Assembly (NCBI RefSeq): GCF_030409875.1
Contig: NZ_JAUFQR010000001.1
Span: 3,906,001-3,970,000, forward strand
From: Chryseobacterium tructae
Lineage (GTDB): Bacteria > Bacteroidota > Bacteroidia > Flavobacteriales > Weeksellaceae
Direction: 5' to 3'
Length of the DNA stretch: 64,000 nt
Part shown: piece after piece, positions 29,106-38,213 of the stretch
Numbering within the stretch: the first letter of the stretch is position 1
Layout: every line of letters starts with the position of its first letter
Program-made: the position numbers and the translations under genes
Notes under the pieces: generated by a model
The model's database searches: none
Seen by the model: the letters and a program-made list of their open reading frames with translations, nothing else
Told to the model about the DNA's origin: nothing

Positions 29106-29858
29106 TTAACCGTTGACAATGAGCCCACCGTTCGGATGGAGAACCTGCCCCGTCATCTGTGCTGAAGCATCGGTAGCTAAAAACAGATAACTTGAAGCAA
29201 TCTCATCCGTATTAGCATTTCTTTCCAGTGGAGGCTTGCTTTGATCGTCTTCTTCTTCACCAAAAGTTTTCTCAGTAAGGGGTGTCGCTACCGGCCCAGG
29301 TGCTACTGCATTGACCCGAATTCCTTTAGGTTTCGCCTGTAATGCCAGCGATCTCGTAAAAGAAACAATGGCCCCTTTTGTAGCTGAATAATCTAATAAT
29401 TCTTCATGCCCCATATAAGCCACTGCGGAGGTCGTATTAACAATGGAACTCCCTTTTTTTAAATGGGGAAAAACTTCCTTGGTAAGTAAAATCATTCCAA
29501 TGATATTGGAATTAAATGTCTTTCTGATGTTTTCTTCTGTAAGGTCAATAATATTATCTGCAGGAATTTGTGTTCCTGCATTATTTACCAAAATGTCAAT
29601 TTTCCCAAACTCAGCAACTGTTTTTGAGACGGTTACTTTACAAAAATCTATATCATTGATATCTCCGCCAAAACATATAGCACGCCTTCCTAGAGCTTCA
29701 ATTTCCAATTTTGTTTTCTCTGCATCTTTGTCGTCTTTATAATAGATAAACGAAATATCCGAACCTTCTTTGGCAAATAATAAGGCAATTGCTTTACCTA
29801 TTCCGCTGTCTGCTCCTGTAATGAGCACTGATTTATTCTCCAATTGCAGCCTCTCCAT
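29106..29858 (-). CDS. SDR-family oxidoreductase (general stress protein 39-like)
   Basis: 250 aa classical SDR. Cofactor motif TGADSGIG (residues about 14-21), NNAG, catalytic Ser region (NTTSAVAYMG) and YSATK. C-terminal GQVLHPNGGLIVNG is typical of the YhdF/GSP39 group. Probably a soluble NAD(P)-dependent dehydrogenase of unknown substrate. Tightly packed, 10 bp before alpha-amylase and 12 bp after the next SDR, so part of one operon. Confidence 0.9.
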   Translation of the reverse strand: MERLQLENKSVLITGADSGIGKAIALLFAKEGSDISFIYYKDDKDAEKTKLEIEALGRRAICFGGDINDIDFCKVTVSKTVAEFGKIDILVNNAGTQIPADNIIDLTEENIRKTFNSNIIGMILLTKEVFPHLKKGSSIVNTTSAVAYMGHEELLDYSATKGAIVSFTRSLALQAKPKGIRVNAVAPGPVATPLTEKTFGEEEDDQSKPPLERNANTDEIASSYLFLATDASAQMTGQVLHPNGGLIVNG

Positions 29859-29870
29859 ACTAGTTAAAAT

Positions 29871-30665
29871 TTATACATCCTGTGGTTCCTGCATTTTTCC
29901 CATACGATATGCTGCCATGCTATCGCTTGCCAGATTAGACATGGCTACCGTTAATTTATTTTTCAACCCCGAGATTATTTTATCCTCTCCATTCATCAGA
30001 GCATCATAGCCATCCTTAGCCACTTCTTCCGGAGTGCTGAAACTCTCTTTATCTTCCATAATTTTACTTCTGTTCATCTGGGCTTTGTTGAAGAAATCTG
30101 TATCGGTCGGTCCTGGAAGAAGTGCCGTAACCGTAATTCCGGTATCTTTTAACTCTTCACGAATCGCCTCAGACCATGATAAGATAAAAGCTTTACTTCC
30201 ATGATAAACTGATTGCCATGGACCGGGTGCTTTACTTGCGATTGAAGCCAGATTCAGTATTTTTCCTGATCCTTTGCTGATACGATCCTTTAGGAAAAGT
30301 TTGGTTAAAATCAGAACTGCATTTATATTGAGCCTGACAATATCCAATTCCCGATGTATATCTGTATCTTCAAATTTTCCATAGAAGCCCTGTCCTGCGT
30401 CATTCACCAATATTTCCGGGCTAATATCGTTAAGCCTAAGTTCGGCATACATAGAAAAAACATCATCTTCTTTAAAGAGATTTTTTGCCTGGGTTACCAC
30501 CTTAACACCATATTTTTTAAATTCATTGGCTTTTTCAAGCAGTTGATCATGACTGCGCGATACAATAACCAGGTGGTAGCCATTTTTTGCGAATAATTTC
30601 GCCAGTTCATATCCGATTCCACTGGTTGCACCGGTGATCAGTACATATTGATTTTTGATTTCCAT
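29871..30665 (-). CDS. SDR-family oxidoreductase (DltE-like)
   Basis: 264 aa. TGATSGIG near the N-terminus, NDAGQGFYG in place of the usual NNAG, LNLASIAS with the catalytic Ser, and YHGSK as the active-site motif. The sequence around GPWQSVYHGSKAFILSWSEA places it in the DltE/YqjQ-like subgroup. A second SDR immediately downstream and a CinA-like protein 5 bp upstream suggest a co-transcribed unit. Substrate unknown. Confidence 0.9.
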   Translation of the reverse strand: MEIKNQYVLITGATSGIGYELAKLFAKNGYHLVIVSRSHDQLLEKANEFKKYGVKVVTQAKNLFKEDDVFSMYAELRLNDISPEILVNDAGQGFYGKFEDTDIHRELDIVRLNINAVLILTKLFLKDRISKGSGKILNLASIASKAPGPWQSVYHGSKAFILSWSEAIREELKDTGITVTALLPGPTDTDFFNKAQMNRSKIMEDKESFSTPEEVAKDGYDALMNGEDKIISGLKNKLTVAMSNLASDSMAAYRMGKMQEPQDV

Positions 30666-30670
30666 ATCGT

Positions 30671-31171
30671 TTATTTTAAAATAATCATTTGATTGAGTTC
30701 ACATTTAAAGCATCCGAGAATAAATTCCGCGTAATACAGCTGGGCTGTTGAAGCATTTGTTTTATGGTGCAATTCCAGTTTTTTGGATAAAATGATTTCA
30801 TTTTTGTAGGCGAATGAAAAATGCGCGAAAATTTTTTGATCAGATTCTTTCACAGGAGTTGCATATCCGGTGACAGATATTCCCCAGTCTGTATTGAATA
30901 ATGCACTAACATTCAACGCCATTTCATCGGCAACTTCCTTAGAAACACAATCACACTTTATCGCTTCCTGCTCATCAACTTTCAAAAGTTTTACTTTTTC
31001 CTCAAGAGTATAGGCGGTTATACCGCCTTTAAAAAATTCAGAGGCATCTTTCATCTGCGAAAATGAAAACTGCAGGCAGCCAGCAGTAACACTTTCTGCC
31101 ACAGAAACTGTTTCATGGGCAGATTTCAGTGCCCCGCCGATATAATCCAACAAAGACTGTTTAAATTCCAT
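30671..31171 (-). CDS. CinA C-terminal-domain protein (second copy)
   Basis: 166 aa, clearly paralogous to the protein at 23479-24018 (both begin MEF, share AESVTAG, FxKGGIT and the KLLKVxxxE segment). The active-site loop is again atypical (SVTGYATPVKES instead of GxxGPxG). First gene of the run CinA-SDR-SDR-amylase on the minus strand, with 56 bp separating it from the alcohol dehydrogenase upstream. The two altered CinA copies in one island suggest a derived, perhaps regulatory role. Confidence 0.78.
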   Translation of the reverse strand: MEFKQSLLDYIGGALKSAHETVSVAESVTAGCLQFSFSQMKDASEFFKGGITAYTLEEKVKLLKVDEQEAIKCDCVSKEVADEMALNVSALFNTDWGISVTGYATPVKESDQKIFAHFSFAYKNEIILSKKLELHHKTNASTAQLYYAEFILGCFKCELNQMIILK

Positions 31172-31227
31172 GAGAATACATTTTAATTAATTAAGAATAC
31201 GTCTCTCCTAATACTATAGAGATTTAC

Positions 31228-32394
31228 TTATCTCCAGGGATCAAGCACGACTTTTACACATCCGTCCTGCTTTTTATCAAATATTTCATATCCTTTTGCC
31301 ACCTCATCAAGAGAAAGGCGATGCGTTATGATATCATCGAGTTTTACCTGCCCGGTTTCCACATATTTCATTAATTTATCAATGATCGCATGAACCGGAG
31401 ATTGTCCCGCTTTAAGTGTAATGCCTTTATCAAAAAGCTGACCTACCCTAAAATTGTCATAATTCATGGGATAGACTCCTAATATGGAAACAAAACCTCC
31501 GCGTCTTACTCCACTCATACACGCCTCCAGCACTTTGATAGAACCTTTTTCAAAATTGACAGCTGCCTTTGCTCTATCCATCAGATTTCTGTCTGGTTCA
31601 AAGCCTACAGCATCTATACATAAATCGGCACCTCTGCCATTGGTCATGCTTCTGATTTCGTCAACAGTCTGTTTAGCGTCTTCCCAAAGAATGGTTTCGC
31701 ATCCTGTAAGGTTTTTTATCTGATCCAGTCTATATTGAAGGGTATCAATAACAATTACTTTTTTTGCATGATGAAGAATAGCACTTTTTACGGCCATTGA
31801 TCCCACAGGACCTGCACCGAAAATGGCTACAGTTTCCCCACCTTTAAGGTCCGCCCACATTACGCCGGTATAACCTGTAGGAAAAATATCGGTAAGAAAA
31901 AGCACCTGTTCATCGGTCAATGAATCAGAAACCTTTCTAGGTCCGAAATTAGCATAAGGAACTCTTACATATTGTGCCTGCCCGCCATTATACCCACCAT
32001 ACAGATCGGTATAACCAAACATTCCACCTCCTTTTTCAGTAACCAAGCCTCCTTCGGGACCATAATTTTCTATATTGGAGTTTTCACAGCCTGATGGTAA
32101 ATCATGCTGGCAGAAATAACACCCTCCGCATGCAATCGGAAATGGCACAACAACTCTGTCACCCGCTTGTAGATGATTGATGTTTTTTCCTACTTCCTCC
32201 ACAATTCCCATAAACTCATGTCCCATTACCATAGGACGTGGCTGAGGAATTCCTCCCGAATACATGTGAAGGTCACTGCCACAGATTGCGGTAGAAGTTA
32301 CACGAAGAATAATATCATTTTGATCTTCAATCTTTGGATCATCGACGGTATCGCAGGTAATGTTACCCGGCGAATGAAAAACTGCTGCTTTCAT
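31228..32394 (-). CDS. Zinc-dependent alcohol dehydrogenase (formaldehyde-dehydrogenase-like)
   Basis: 388 aa from ATG 32394 (MKAAVFHSPG). Medium-chain dehydrogenase. Catalytic zinc region AICGSDLHMY and GHEFMG, structural-zinc loop CGGCYFCQHDLPSGCENSN with four Cys, and cofactor motif AIFGAGPVGSMA. The organisation matches glutathione-independent formaldehyde dehydrogenases and threonine-dehydrogenase-like enzymes, which detoxify aldehydes with NAD. It lies upstream of the CinA/SDR/amylase run on the same strand. Confidence 0.9.
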   Translation of the reverse strand: MKAAVFHSPGNITCDTVDDPKIEDQNDIILRVTSTAICGSDLHMYSGGIPQPRPMVMGHEFMGIVEEVGKNINHLQAGDRVVVPFPIACGGCYFCQHDLPSGCENSNIENYGPEGGLVTEKGGGMFGYTDLYGGYNGGQAQYVRVPYANFGPRKVSDSLTDEQVLFLTDIFPTGYTGVMWADLKGGETVAIFGAGPVGSMAVKSAILHHAKKVIVIDTLQYRLDQIKNLTGCETILWEDAKQTVDEIRSMTNGRGADLCIDAVGFEPDRNLMDRAKAAVNFEKGSIKVLEACMSGVRRGGFVSILGVYPMNYDNFRVGQLFDKGITLKAGQSPVHAIIDKLMKYVETGQVKLDDIITHRLSLDEVAKGYEIFDKKQDGCVKVVLDPWR

Positions 32395-32566
32395 ATTGTT
32401 ATATTTTATGGTTTGGTGTTTATTCGTTATCATGTGGTCATTAGACCCTAAAAAGCTGATGCGTTGGCCATTTCAAATTGTAAGCTGATTAAAATGGCTG
32501 ACGCAAGATCTGGGTAAAGTTTTTTATACCTCAGCAATGGGAGAGGATATCCCCCTCCCTGAACAA

Positions 32567-32833
32567 CTAAAGATAGTGTACCAACAATAAATAAATGAGG
32601 CAAAGGGAACTTAGACTCATCCCCAGAATGCTTAGCATTCTTCCTGTTTTTAAATTGTCGAAATTGGAGTAACCTCCTTTATTTTTATCGTATACTTTTT
32701 TATCTTTTCTGTAAAGAAAAAGAGCGATGCCTCCGGTAAGTATTCCCGGGATTCCGTAACAACAGCATAAGGCTACAGAAGAAATTCCGAGCACTAGCAC
32801 TGCTGTAGCATTGGGTAATTTGGAATTTCTCAT
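32567..32833 (-). CDS. CCC-motif membrane protein
   Basis: 88 aa from ATG 32833 (MRNSKLPNAT). Two hydrophobic helices, the first with the consecutive-cysteine motif in VALCCCYGIPG, and a conserved YSNFDNLKTGRM loop. This is the small flavobacterial family called CCC-motif membrane proteins; function unknown. An in-frame upstream Met would add an implausible 18 residues. Confidence 0.8.
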   Translation of the reverse strand: MRNSKLPNATAVLVLGISSVALCCCYGIPGILTGGIALFLYRKDKKVYDKNKGGYSNFDNLKTGRMLSILGMSLSSLCLIYLLLVHYL

Positions 32834-33000
32834 GATGATAGGTTTTGAAGCCAGTAGATTATTCCAGTAATAAAATGCAGCCGGCATTAATGATTAAACA
32901 CTGTCATTATAAACATTAATTTTCTGGGTTATAAATAAATAATTTAAACCATCGAACCGTCAGCATCAGATTTTCAGAAACAATATTACGTCCTTCGAAT

Positions 33001-33039
33001 AATATCCGATAACCCTTTCAAGGCAGATTACCGGATATT
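33001..33039 (-). terminator. Stem-loop after the DUF4142 gene
   Basis: AATATCCG (33001-33008) and CGGATATT (33032-33039) form an 8-bp stem with a 23-nt loop that can pair further. It lies 9 bp past the minus-strand stop at 33049. Confidence 0.5.
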
Positions 33040-33048
33040 TATTCGACA

Positions 33049-33660
33049 TTATTTTACAGCATCTTTTGCTTTTTTAGATTCCATTAAATGATGATCTAAA
33101 GTGGGAAGCGTTTTAGTGGCAAAATTTTTCAGAGAGGATTCGGAACCGTCAGCAGCTTCTTTCTTGAAATCAGCTATTGTTTTTTCATGATCCTTAACCA
33201 TCATATCGGTATATATACGATCAAAATCAGCTCCTTTTTTTGCCTTCAGATCATCGTATGTCTTTTGTTGGTCTGCATCTAAACCGGTAGGCAGAGTGTA
33301 AGCAGTTTTAGAGGCCCATTGTTGTAATTCTTCGTTGGCTTTAGTGTGATCCTTTACCATCATTTCACCCAGTTTTTTAACCGCTGAGTTGGTCGCATTT
33401 TGAGATGCAAGTTTTCCCGCCATCACTTCCATCATTCCTCCTTTTGCTGCTGCATCAGCAAATTTTCGATCCTGATCATTTAATGATGTTGCTTCAGAAG
33501 ACGTTTGGGAAGTTGAAAGAGAATCTCCAGGCATTGCACCCGAATCGACGGGAGCAGACATTTCGCTGTGATCAGCTGAATGATCAACAGTAGTGGTTTC
33601 TTTTTTGTTACACGCCGTTATTGCAGCAATGGCTACAATGATTAGAATTGTCTTTTTCAT
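33049..33660 (-). CDS. DUF4142 domain lipoprotein
   Basis: 203 aa. Lipoprotein signal MKKTILIIVAIAAITACNKK (lipobox ITAC), an acidic/Ser-rich linker (about 20-60), then DUF4142, a ferritin-like helical bundle with DRKFADAAAKGGMMEVMAGKLA, MVKDHTKANEEL and MVKDHEKTIADF. The HxxxxxxL and KDH repeats are typical. Periplasmic or envelope-bound; role unknown but recurrent in stress clusters. Located 54 bp downstream of the catalase gene on the same strand, so possibly co-transcribed. Confidence 0.92.
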   Translation of the reverse strand: MKKTILIIVAIAAITACNKKETTTVDHSADHSEMSAPVDSGAMPGDSLSTSQTSSEATSLNDQDRKFADAAAKGGMMEVMAGKLASQNATNSAVKKLGEMMVKDHTKANEELQQWASKTAYTLPTGLDADQQKTYDDLKAKKGADFDRIYTDMMVKDHEKTIADFKKEAADGSESSLKNFATKTLPTLDHHLMESKKAKDAVK

Positions 33661-33714
33661 AATATTTTAATTTGTTGGTGTTGATATGAATGTCAAGTAG
33701 TTTCTACTCATTTT

Positions 33715-35859
33715 TTATACTAATCCGTTTCTTTCTTTTTCAAACTGCCATACCCTGTGATTAGCTATCGCCTCAACAAATAAGTCATCAGAATCAGTAT
33801 CTTTAGCAGAAATTACTCCAGGATCATCATGTTTGATCGATGCCATATCTGTAAGGTTTTTGATTACTTCAGTATCATATCCAAAGTAAATGGCTTTACA
33901 GTGACGGAATGCTTCATTAATAAAATCAACCGTCATATTTTTATTTCCAGGCTTTACAAAGCCTTCTGCAGATTTTGCACCTCCACAGATATACAGGGCA
34001 TCAAAACAAACACTTGAAGTCGTAGATAATGAATGATCCGGAATGTACGTCTGGCCGTCCGAAGATTTTACCGGTGCTACCGAATCAGCAATATATTGTA
34101 CAACTGCACCCTGCCCTTCTAATTTTTCTATTAAATGATCGGTAGAAGCAGCATCAAACCCATCAGTCATCATAAAGCCAATTACACGACTTTCAATGGT
34201 ATCTTTAACGGTATTGGCCATACTCAGCGCTTCTGAAAATTTTAAGGAAGGTTCAATTTCCGCACTTTGGAGACTTGCTGGATCGGCATCTGCAGGAATA
34301 CTTTGATTGGGCTGATCGAGAATTTTAACCTCAACACCTAATCTGGATGCCACCTCCTGTGCCAAATCTTTGTTTACAAAAGCTAACTGACCAACCATTC
34401 GTTCTCTGATGACAGGAAGCGTTACTTTTGAAAGCTCAAAAACCAATGCATTTTGCAGATGCGTTTTTTCAAAAGCAGACTGACTGTTGTAAAATAATTT
34501 TGCTTGAGAATAATGGTCTACAAAGCTGGAGCTTCTTGCCCTCACTTTATGTCCTTCTACCCGCTCCTCCTGGGAGACAAAACCTCCTTCTTTCATCATA
34601 GCCTGAAACGGACACCCCCCACCCATTGAATTGGGTTCGTAACTTACTTTTCCTTTAACGATCTGCTGACGCATGTGTCCGTCACGCTGATTATTGTGAA
34701 TGGTTGTAATGGACCTGTTGATTGGAATTTCATGAAAATTCGGAGAGCCTAATCTGGTAAGCTGAGTATCGGTGTACGAGAAAAGTCTTCCCTGTAAAAG
34801 AGGATCATTGGTAAAATCTATGCCGGGAACAATATGACCAGGATGAAATGCTACCTGCTCTGTTTCTGCAAAGAAATTATCCGGATTTCGGTTTAACGTT
34901 AGAGTCCCTACAAGTTCCACAGGAACAAGCTCTTCCGGGATAATCTTTGTAGGATCAAGGAGATCAAAATCAAATTTGTGTTCATCTTTTTCAGGAACTA
35001 CCTGCACCCCTAAATCCCACTCAGGGAAAGCTCCGTTCTCAATGGCCTCCCAGAGGTCACGTCGATGAAAATCAGGATCATTTCCTGAAATCTTCTGTGC
35101 TTCGGGCCACGCCACCGAATGGACACCCAATTTGGGTTTAAAATGAAATTTCACAAAGTGTACATCTCCCTGTTCATTGATAAATTTAAATGAATGTACG
35201 CCAAAACCTTCCATCATACGGAAGCTTCTCGGAATCGCACGGTCACTCATCAACCACATGATCATATGGGTACTCTCTGGCATTAATGAAATGAAATCCC
35301 AAAAAGTGTTGTGAGCCGAAGCAGCTTGTGGAATCTCATTATCAGGCTCAGGTTTTACAGCATGAACCAGATCTGGAAATTTTATAGCGTCCTGAATAAA
35401 AAATACAGGCATATTATTACCTACCAAGTCATAAACGCCTTCTTCCGTATAAAATTTTACAGCAAACCCTCTTACATCGCGAGCCAGATCTGTACTTCCT
35501 CTACTTCCGGCAACGGTAGAAAAACGCACAAATACAGGAGTCTCTTCCTCTATATTGTTTAAAAATTTAGCTTTTGTATATTTTGCCAGACTTTTATTTA
35601 ATTTAAAAACACCGTGAGCACCGGAACCTCTTGCATGAACTACTCTTTCTGGAATTCGTTCGTGATCAAAATGAGTAATTTTTTCTCTGAGAATAAAATC
35701 TTCAAGAAGAGAAGGTCCTCTTTCGCCAGCTTTCAGTGAATCTTGGTTGTTATTGATCTTTAATCCCTGATTAGTGGTCAGTTTTTCGTTGCTGTTATCC
35801 GTTGTATGGTCTTGAAGTTGATCACGCTTCGGGTTTGATCCTAAATTTTCATTTTCCAT
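33715..35859 (-). CDS. katE: Catalase HPII (large-subunit, clade 2)
   Basis: 714 aa haem catalase that destroys hydrogen peroxide. Distal histidine in RVVHARGSGAHGVF (about residue 80), Asn in LVGNNMPVFFIQD (about 150) and proximal haem tyrosine in RLFSYTDTQLTRLG (about 365). A C-terminal flavodoxin-like domain of about 150 aa (SRVIGFMMTDGFDAAST, then DALYICGGAKS) marks the large clade 2 form. No signal peptide. Upstream, at 36154-36198, are a -7 element and a Crp/Fnr-type palindrome in the correct orientation, which would leave a leader of about 290 nt. Confidence 0.96.
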   Translation of the reverse strand: MENENLGSNPKRDQLQDHTTDNSNEKLTTNQGLKINNNQDSLKAGERGPSLLEDFILREKITHFDHERIPERVVHARGSGAHGVFKLNKSLAKYTKAKFLNNIEEETPVFVRFSTVAGSRGSTDLARDVRGFAVKFYTEEGVYDLVGNNMPVFFIQDAIKFPDLVHAVKPEPDNEIPQAASAHNTFWDFISLMPESTHMIMWLMSDRAIPRSFRMMEGFGVHSFKFINEQGDVHFVKFHFKPKLGVHSVAWPEAQKISGNDPDFHRRDLWEAIENGAFPEWDLGVQVVPEKDEHKFDFDLLDPTKIIPEELVPVELVGTLTLNRNPDNFFAETEQVAFHPGHIVPGIDFTNDPLLQGRLFSYTDTQLTRLGSPNFHEIPINRSITTIHNNQRDGHMRQQIVKGKVSYEPNSMGGGCPFQAMMKEGGFVSQEERVEGHKVRARSSSFVDHYSQAKLFYNSQSAFEKTHLQNALVFELSKVTLPVIRERMVGQLAFVNKDLAQEVASRLGVEVKILDQPNQSIPADADPASLQSAEIEPSLKFSEALSMANTVKDTIESRVIGFMMTDGFDAASTDHLIEKLEGQGAVVQYIADSVAPVKSSDGQTYIPDHSLSTTSSVCFDALYICGGAKSAEGFVKPGNKNMTVDFINEAFRHCKAIYFGYDTEVIKNLTDMASIKHDDPGVISAKDTDSDDLFVEAIANHRVWQFEKERNGLV

Positions 35860-36153
35860 ATTTCTTGTTTTACGATTTGATGTAGGTGATGTTGACTTAG
35901 TATTTAATGTACTGTATCAGATAATGTGATACAGCAGATTGTCTTAGGATGATTATCCAACTCATTATTATATTCTGAATAAAGTTTCTTTTGTAAAAAA
36001 AAGAGAATCAACTAACCGGGTCGCGCCAATTAGAAAATAGAGTGCATTACCTCAACTTTCTATAACATATTATAAAAAAGTAAGCCGCACAGGTTAATCT
36101 GTGTCAGTATTTTGTAATTGGTGTTCATATAATTTTATTTTTATGGTGTATTT

Positions 36154-36161
36154 CAAAATTA
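36154..36161 (-). promoter_or_regulatory. -7 promoter element facing katE
   Basis: Plus-strand CAAAATTA, reading TAATTTTG on the minus strand, a perfect TAnnTTTG. Its first base is 29.5 bp from the centre of the palindrome at 36183-36198. Confidence 0.6.
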
Positions 36162-36182
36162 CAAATCCATAAAAATCTACCC

Positions 36183-36198
36183 TATGACTTAAGTCATA
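36183..36198. promoter_or_regulatory. Crp/Fnr-type operator facing katE
   Basis: TATGACTTAAGTCATA is a perfect 16-bp palindrome. Its centre is 29.5 bp upstream of TAATTTTG on the minus strand, equivalent to about -41.5. A single transcript from here would run toward katE, whose start is about 290 bp downstream. Confidence 0.65.
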
Positions 36199-36391
36199 TA
36201 GTAATAATTTATTGTAGTAATACCTATGAAAAAATTATAAATATTAATTGTCGAATTATCTATTCCAGGTATAAAAGAATATGCTTTTTAAACTCTTTGG
36301 TTTGGTTAAATTTATTCAAATCATCAGATAGCATCTAATGATAAAGTAACAGGCAAACCAGCAAGAGGATAAATAGGTATTACTGAAAGGA

Positions 36392-36988
36392 CTAATAAAA
36401 TATTTTTCCACCAATATTTTTTACAATATTTTCACGTTCCATCTTTTTTAATACTCTTATCACGGTTTCTATTCTCAATCCTGTAAGTGAGGCAATTTCA
36501 AGACGGGTGTATGGAATTTGATAACCGTATTGTTCTGTCACATTATGATATTGCTTCAAACAATCCATCACACAGATTATTTTACTGAAAGTGTTTGTGG
36601 ATGATAAATTATTTAACATCACATAACGGTAGTGCATTCTTTCCGAGGTATATTGATAAAGTTTAAATAATATGCTTTTATCACTATGAATCAGATCAAA
36701 GAATCTGGCTATTCCAACTTTAATAACGGCTACATCATTCATCGCTACTGCATTGACGGGATAAGGTCTTTCGGAAAATATAAAAGTTTCTCCAAGACAG
36801 TGCCCGGTTGAAGGTAAACTATGGATAAATTCTTTTCCTTCCTGATGATAATTGTTGATTTTTACATTGCCATATTTTATCTGATAATAAAATTTTGGTA
36901 TTTCTGATTCTCTAAATATCATATCATTTTTGGTGAATTTCACTAATTGTCCTCCATAATGAAAGAGCAAATCTTCATCAACCAGCAT
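36392..36988 (-). CDS. Crp/Fnr family transcriptional regulator (first paralogue)
   Basis: 198 aa from ATG 36988 (MLVDEDLLFHYGG); upstream in-frame ATGs are not supported by its paralogues. N-terminal cyclic-nucleotide-binding-like beta-barrel with the family's YYQIKYGNVKINNYHQEGKEF core, dimerisation helix, and C-terminal winged HTH with recognition helix GLRIETVIRVLKKMERE. No N-terminal Cys cluster, so not an oxygen-sensing Fe-S Fnr. The E-x-x-x-R spacing in ETVIR fits contact with TGA half sites such as the TATGA palindromes nearby. Its own promoter carries one (37120). Confidence 0.93.
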   Translation of the reverse strand: MLVDEDLLFHYGGQLVKFTKNDMIFRESEIPKFYYQIKYGNVKINNYHQEGKEFIHSLPSTGHCLGETFIFSERPYPVNAVAMNDVAVIKVGIARFFDLIHSDKSILFKLYQYTSERMHYRYVMLNNLSSTNTFSKIICVMDCLKQYHNVTEQYGYQIPYTRLEIASLTGLRIETVIRVLKKMERENIVKNIGGKIFY

Positions 36989-37089
36989 ATTGAAAAAATT
37001 ATTAGGGGGTATTAAACTTGTACTAATTAAATTGCAGAGTTTAAAAAAAGTGACATATATCACTGATAAGTGTGCAATTAACTAGCATC

Positions 37090-37097
37090 CAAAGGTA
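37090..37097 (-). promoter_or_regulatory. -7 promoter element of crp1
   Basis: Plus-strand CAAAGGTA, reading TACCTTTG on the minus strand, a perfect TAnnTTTG, about 100 bp upstream of ATG 36988. Its first base is 30.5 bp from the centre of the palindrome at 37120-37135. Confidence 0.55.
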
Positions 37098-37119
37098 ATG
37101 GTAAAGGACACTTCACATG

Positions 37120-37135
37120 TATGACCTAAATCATA
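37120..37135. promoter_or_regulatory. Crp/Fnr-type operator between crp1 and crp2
   Basis: TATGACCTAAATCATA, perfect arms, extended by one more pair (G37119, C37136). Differs from the katE-facing site at only two positions. Spaced 30.5 bp from the crp1 -7 element, suggesting autoregulation. Confidence 0.62.
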
Positions 37136-37350
37136 CGTACGAATTTTGAGTACAAAATGTCAATCTGTCAAACGAACAATTTTACTTATATGTATTTAAA
37201 AATTTAGGTAACCAGTACAATCAATAGATTTTTGATTGCTGGTTTTTGTATTATCTTTAGATAAGAATTGTACTATTTACTATTAAAAGATCTAGTATAA
37301 TCAGGAATATTTAATTTTTGATATTCTATTAACTTCAACACCACATTATT

Positions 37351-37946
37351 ATGATTATCGATCAAAATCTTTTGCAGTTATATGGTGCAGAAACAACACA
37401 GTTTAAAGCCCATGATACAATATTTCAGGAAGGGGATACTCCAAAACGTTACTATCAAATAACAGAGGGAAGAGTTAAATTAAATCATTACGATGAAGAT
37501 GGGAAAGAGATTATTCAAAGTATTTTGTTTTCAGGACAGAGCGTTTGTGAGTTACTTCTTTTTATTACCGAAAAATATCCTGTCAACGCAATAACATTAA
37601 CTCCTTGTGAAATCATTACCATTCCAAAGACAACTTCTTTAAATTACTTGCTGATCATCCTAATGTATCTTTAGATATCAACAAGTTTATATCCGAACGA
37701 TTGTACCAAAAATTTGTCATGATGCAGCATAATTTATCATTGAGACCGGAGGTGAGGCTTTTGGGAATTCTTGACTACTTTAAAAGCTACAGCAATAACA
37801 AAGAAAAATATTCATTTGAGGTTTATTTGACGAGAAAACAGATGGCTGCCATCACGGGTTTACGAATTGAAACTGTAATTAGAACTATTAAGAAAATGGA
37901 AAGTGATCATGTATTAAAATTGATTAACAGTAAAATATTTTACTAA
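37351..37946 (+). CDS. Crp/Fnr family transcriptional regulator (second paralogue), frameshifted
   Basis: 198 aa once one A is added at 37626-37628. The first part (MIIDQNLLQLYGAETTQFKAHDTIFQEGDTPKRYYQITEGRVKLNHY) continues in the other frame as IPKDNFFKLLADHPNVSLDINKFI and ends in the HTH ITGLRIETVIRTIKKME. Length equals that of the two neighbours, so an error or very recent mutation is likely. Divergent from crp1 and co-oriented with crp3. Confidence 0.87.
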
Positions 37947-38176
37947 ACCAACTCATGATAATTCGTATTGGAGAGAGCTATCTCTACTCAAATTATATAG
38001 AGGTAACTTAATTCCATATTTAAATCGTATATAGGATTAAGATAAAATAATTATGATTTAATTAACATATTTAAATTATAAAGCTCAAAATATATTTTCG
38101 ACTACCTCTACCATTGTATTTTATATTTTATAATAAATTAACTTTATAATCATAAATAATAGTAAATATCCCACTA

Positions 38177-38192
38177 TATGATTCAAAGCATA
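38177..38192. promoter_or_regulatory. Crp/Fnr-type operator upstream of crp3
   Basis: TATGATTCAAAGCATA; first arm perfect, second arm one mismatch (GCATA). Centre exactly 29.5 bp upstream of the first base of TATATTTG, the same spacing as at katE and the small lipoprotein. Confidence 0.55.
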
Positions 38193-38213
38193 TCATTTAT
38201 ATAGTACTTGCAT

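Larger units (their letters stand above)
35860..36391. other. Long intergenic leader upstream of katE
   Basis: About 530 bp between the katE start and the crp1 stop. It holds the candidate promoter and operator (36154-36198). The remaining 290 bp toward katE have no ORF of note and no obvious riboswitch. It could be an unusually long 5' leader or contain a small RNA. Confidence 0.4.

Noticed and set aside
37050..37063. GTGA-N6-TCAC dyad upstream of crp1
   Set aside because: Looks like an E. coli Crp site but lies downstream of the predicted crp1 transcription start, inner bases are not symmetrical, and it differs from the TATGA-N6-TCATA sites.
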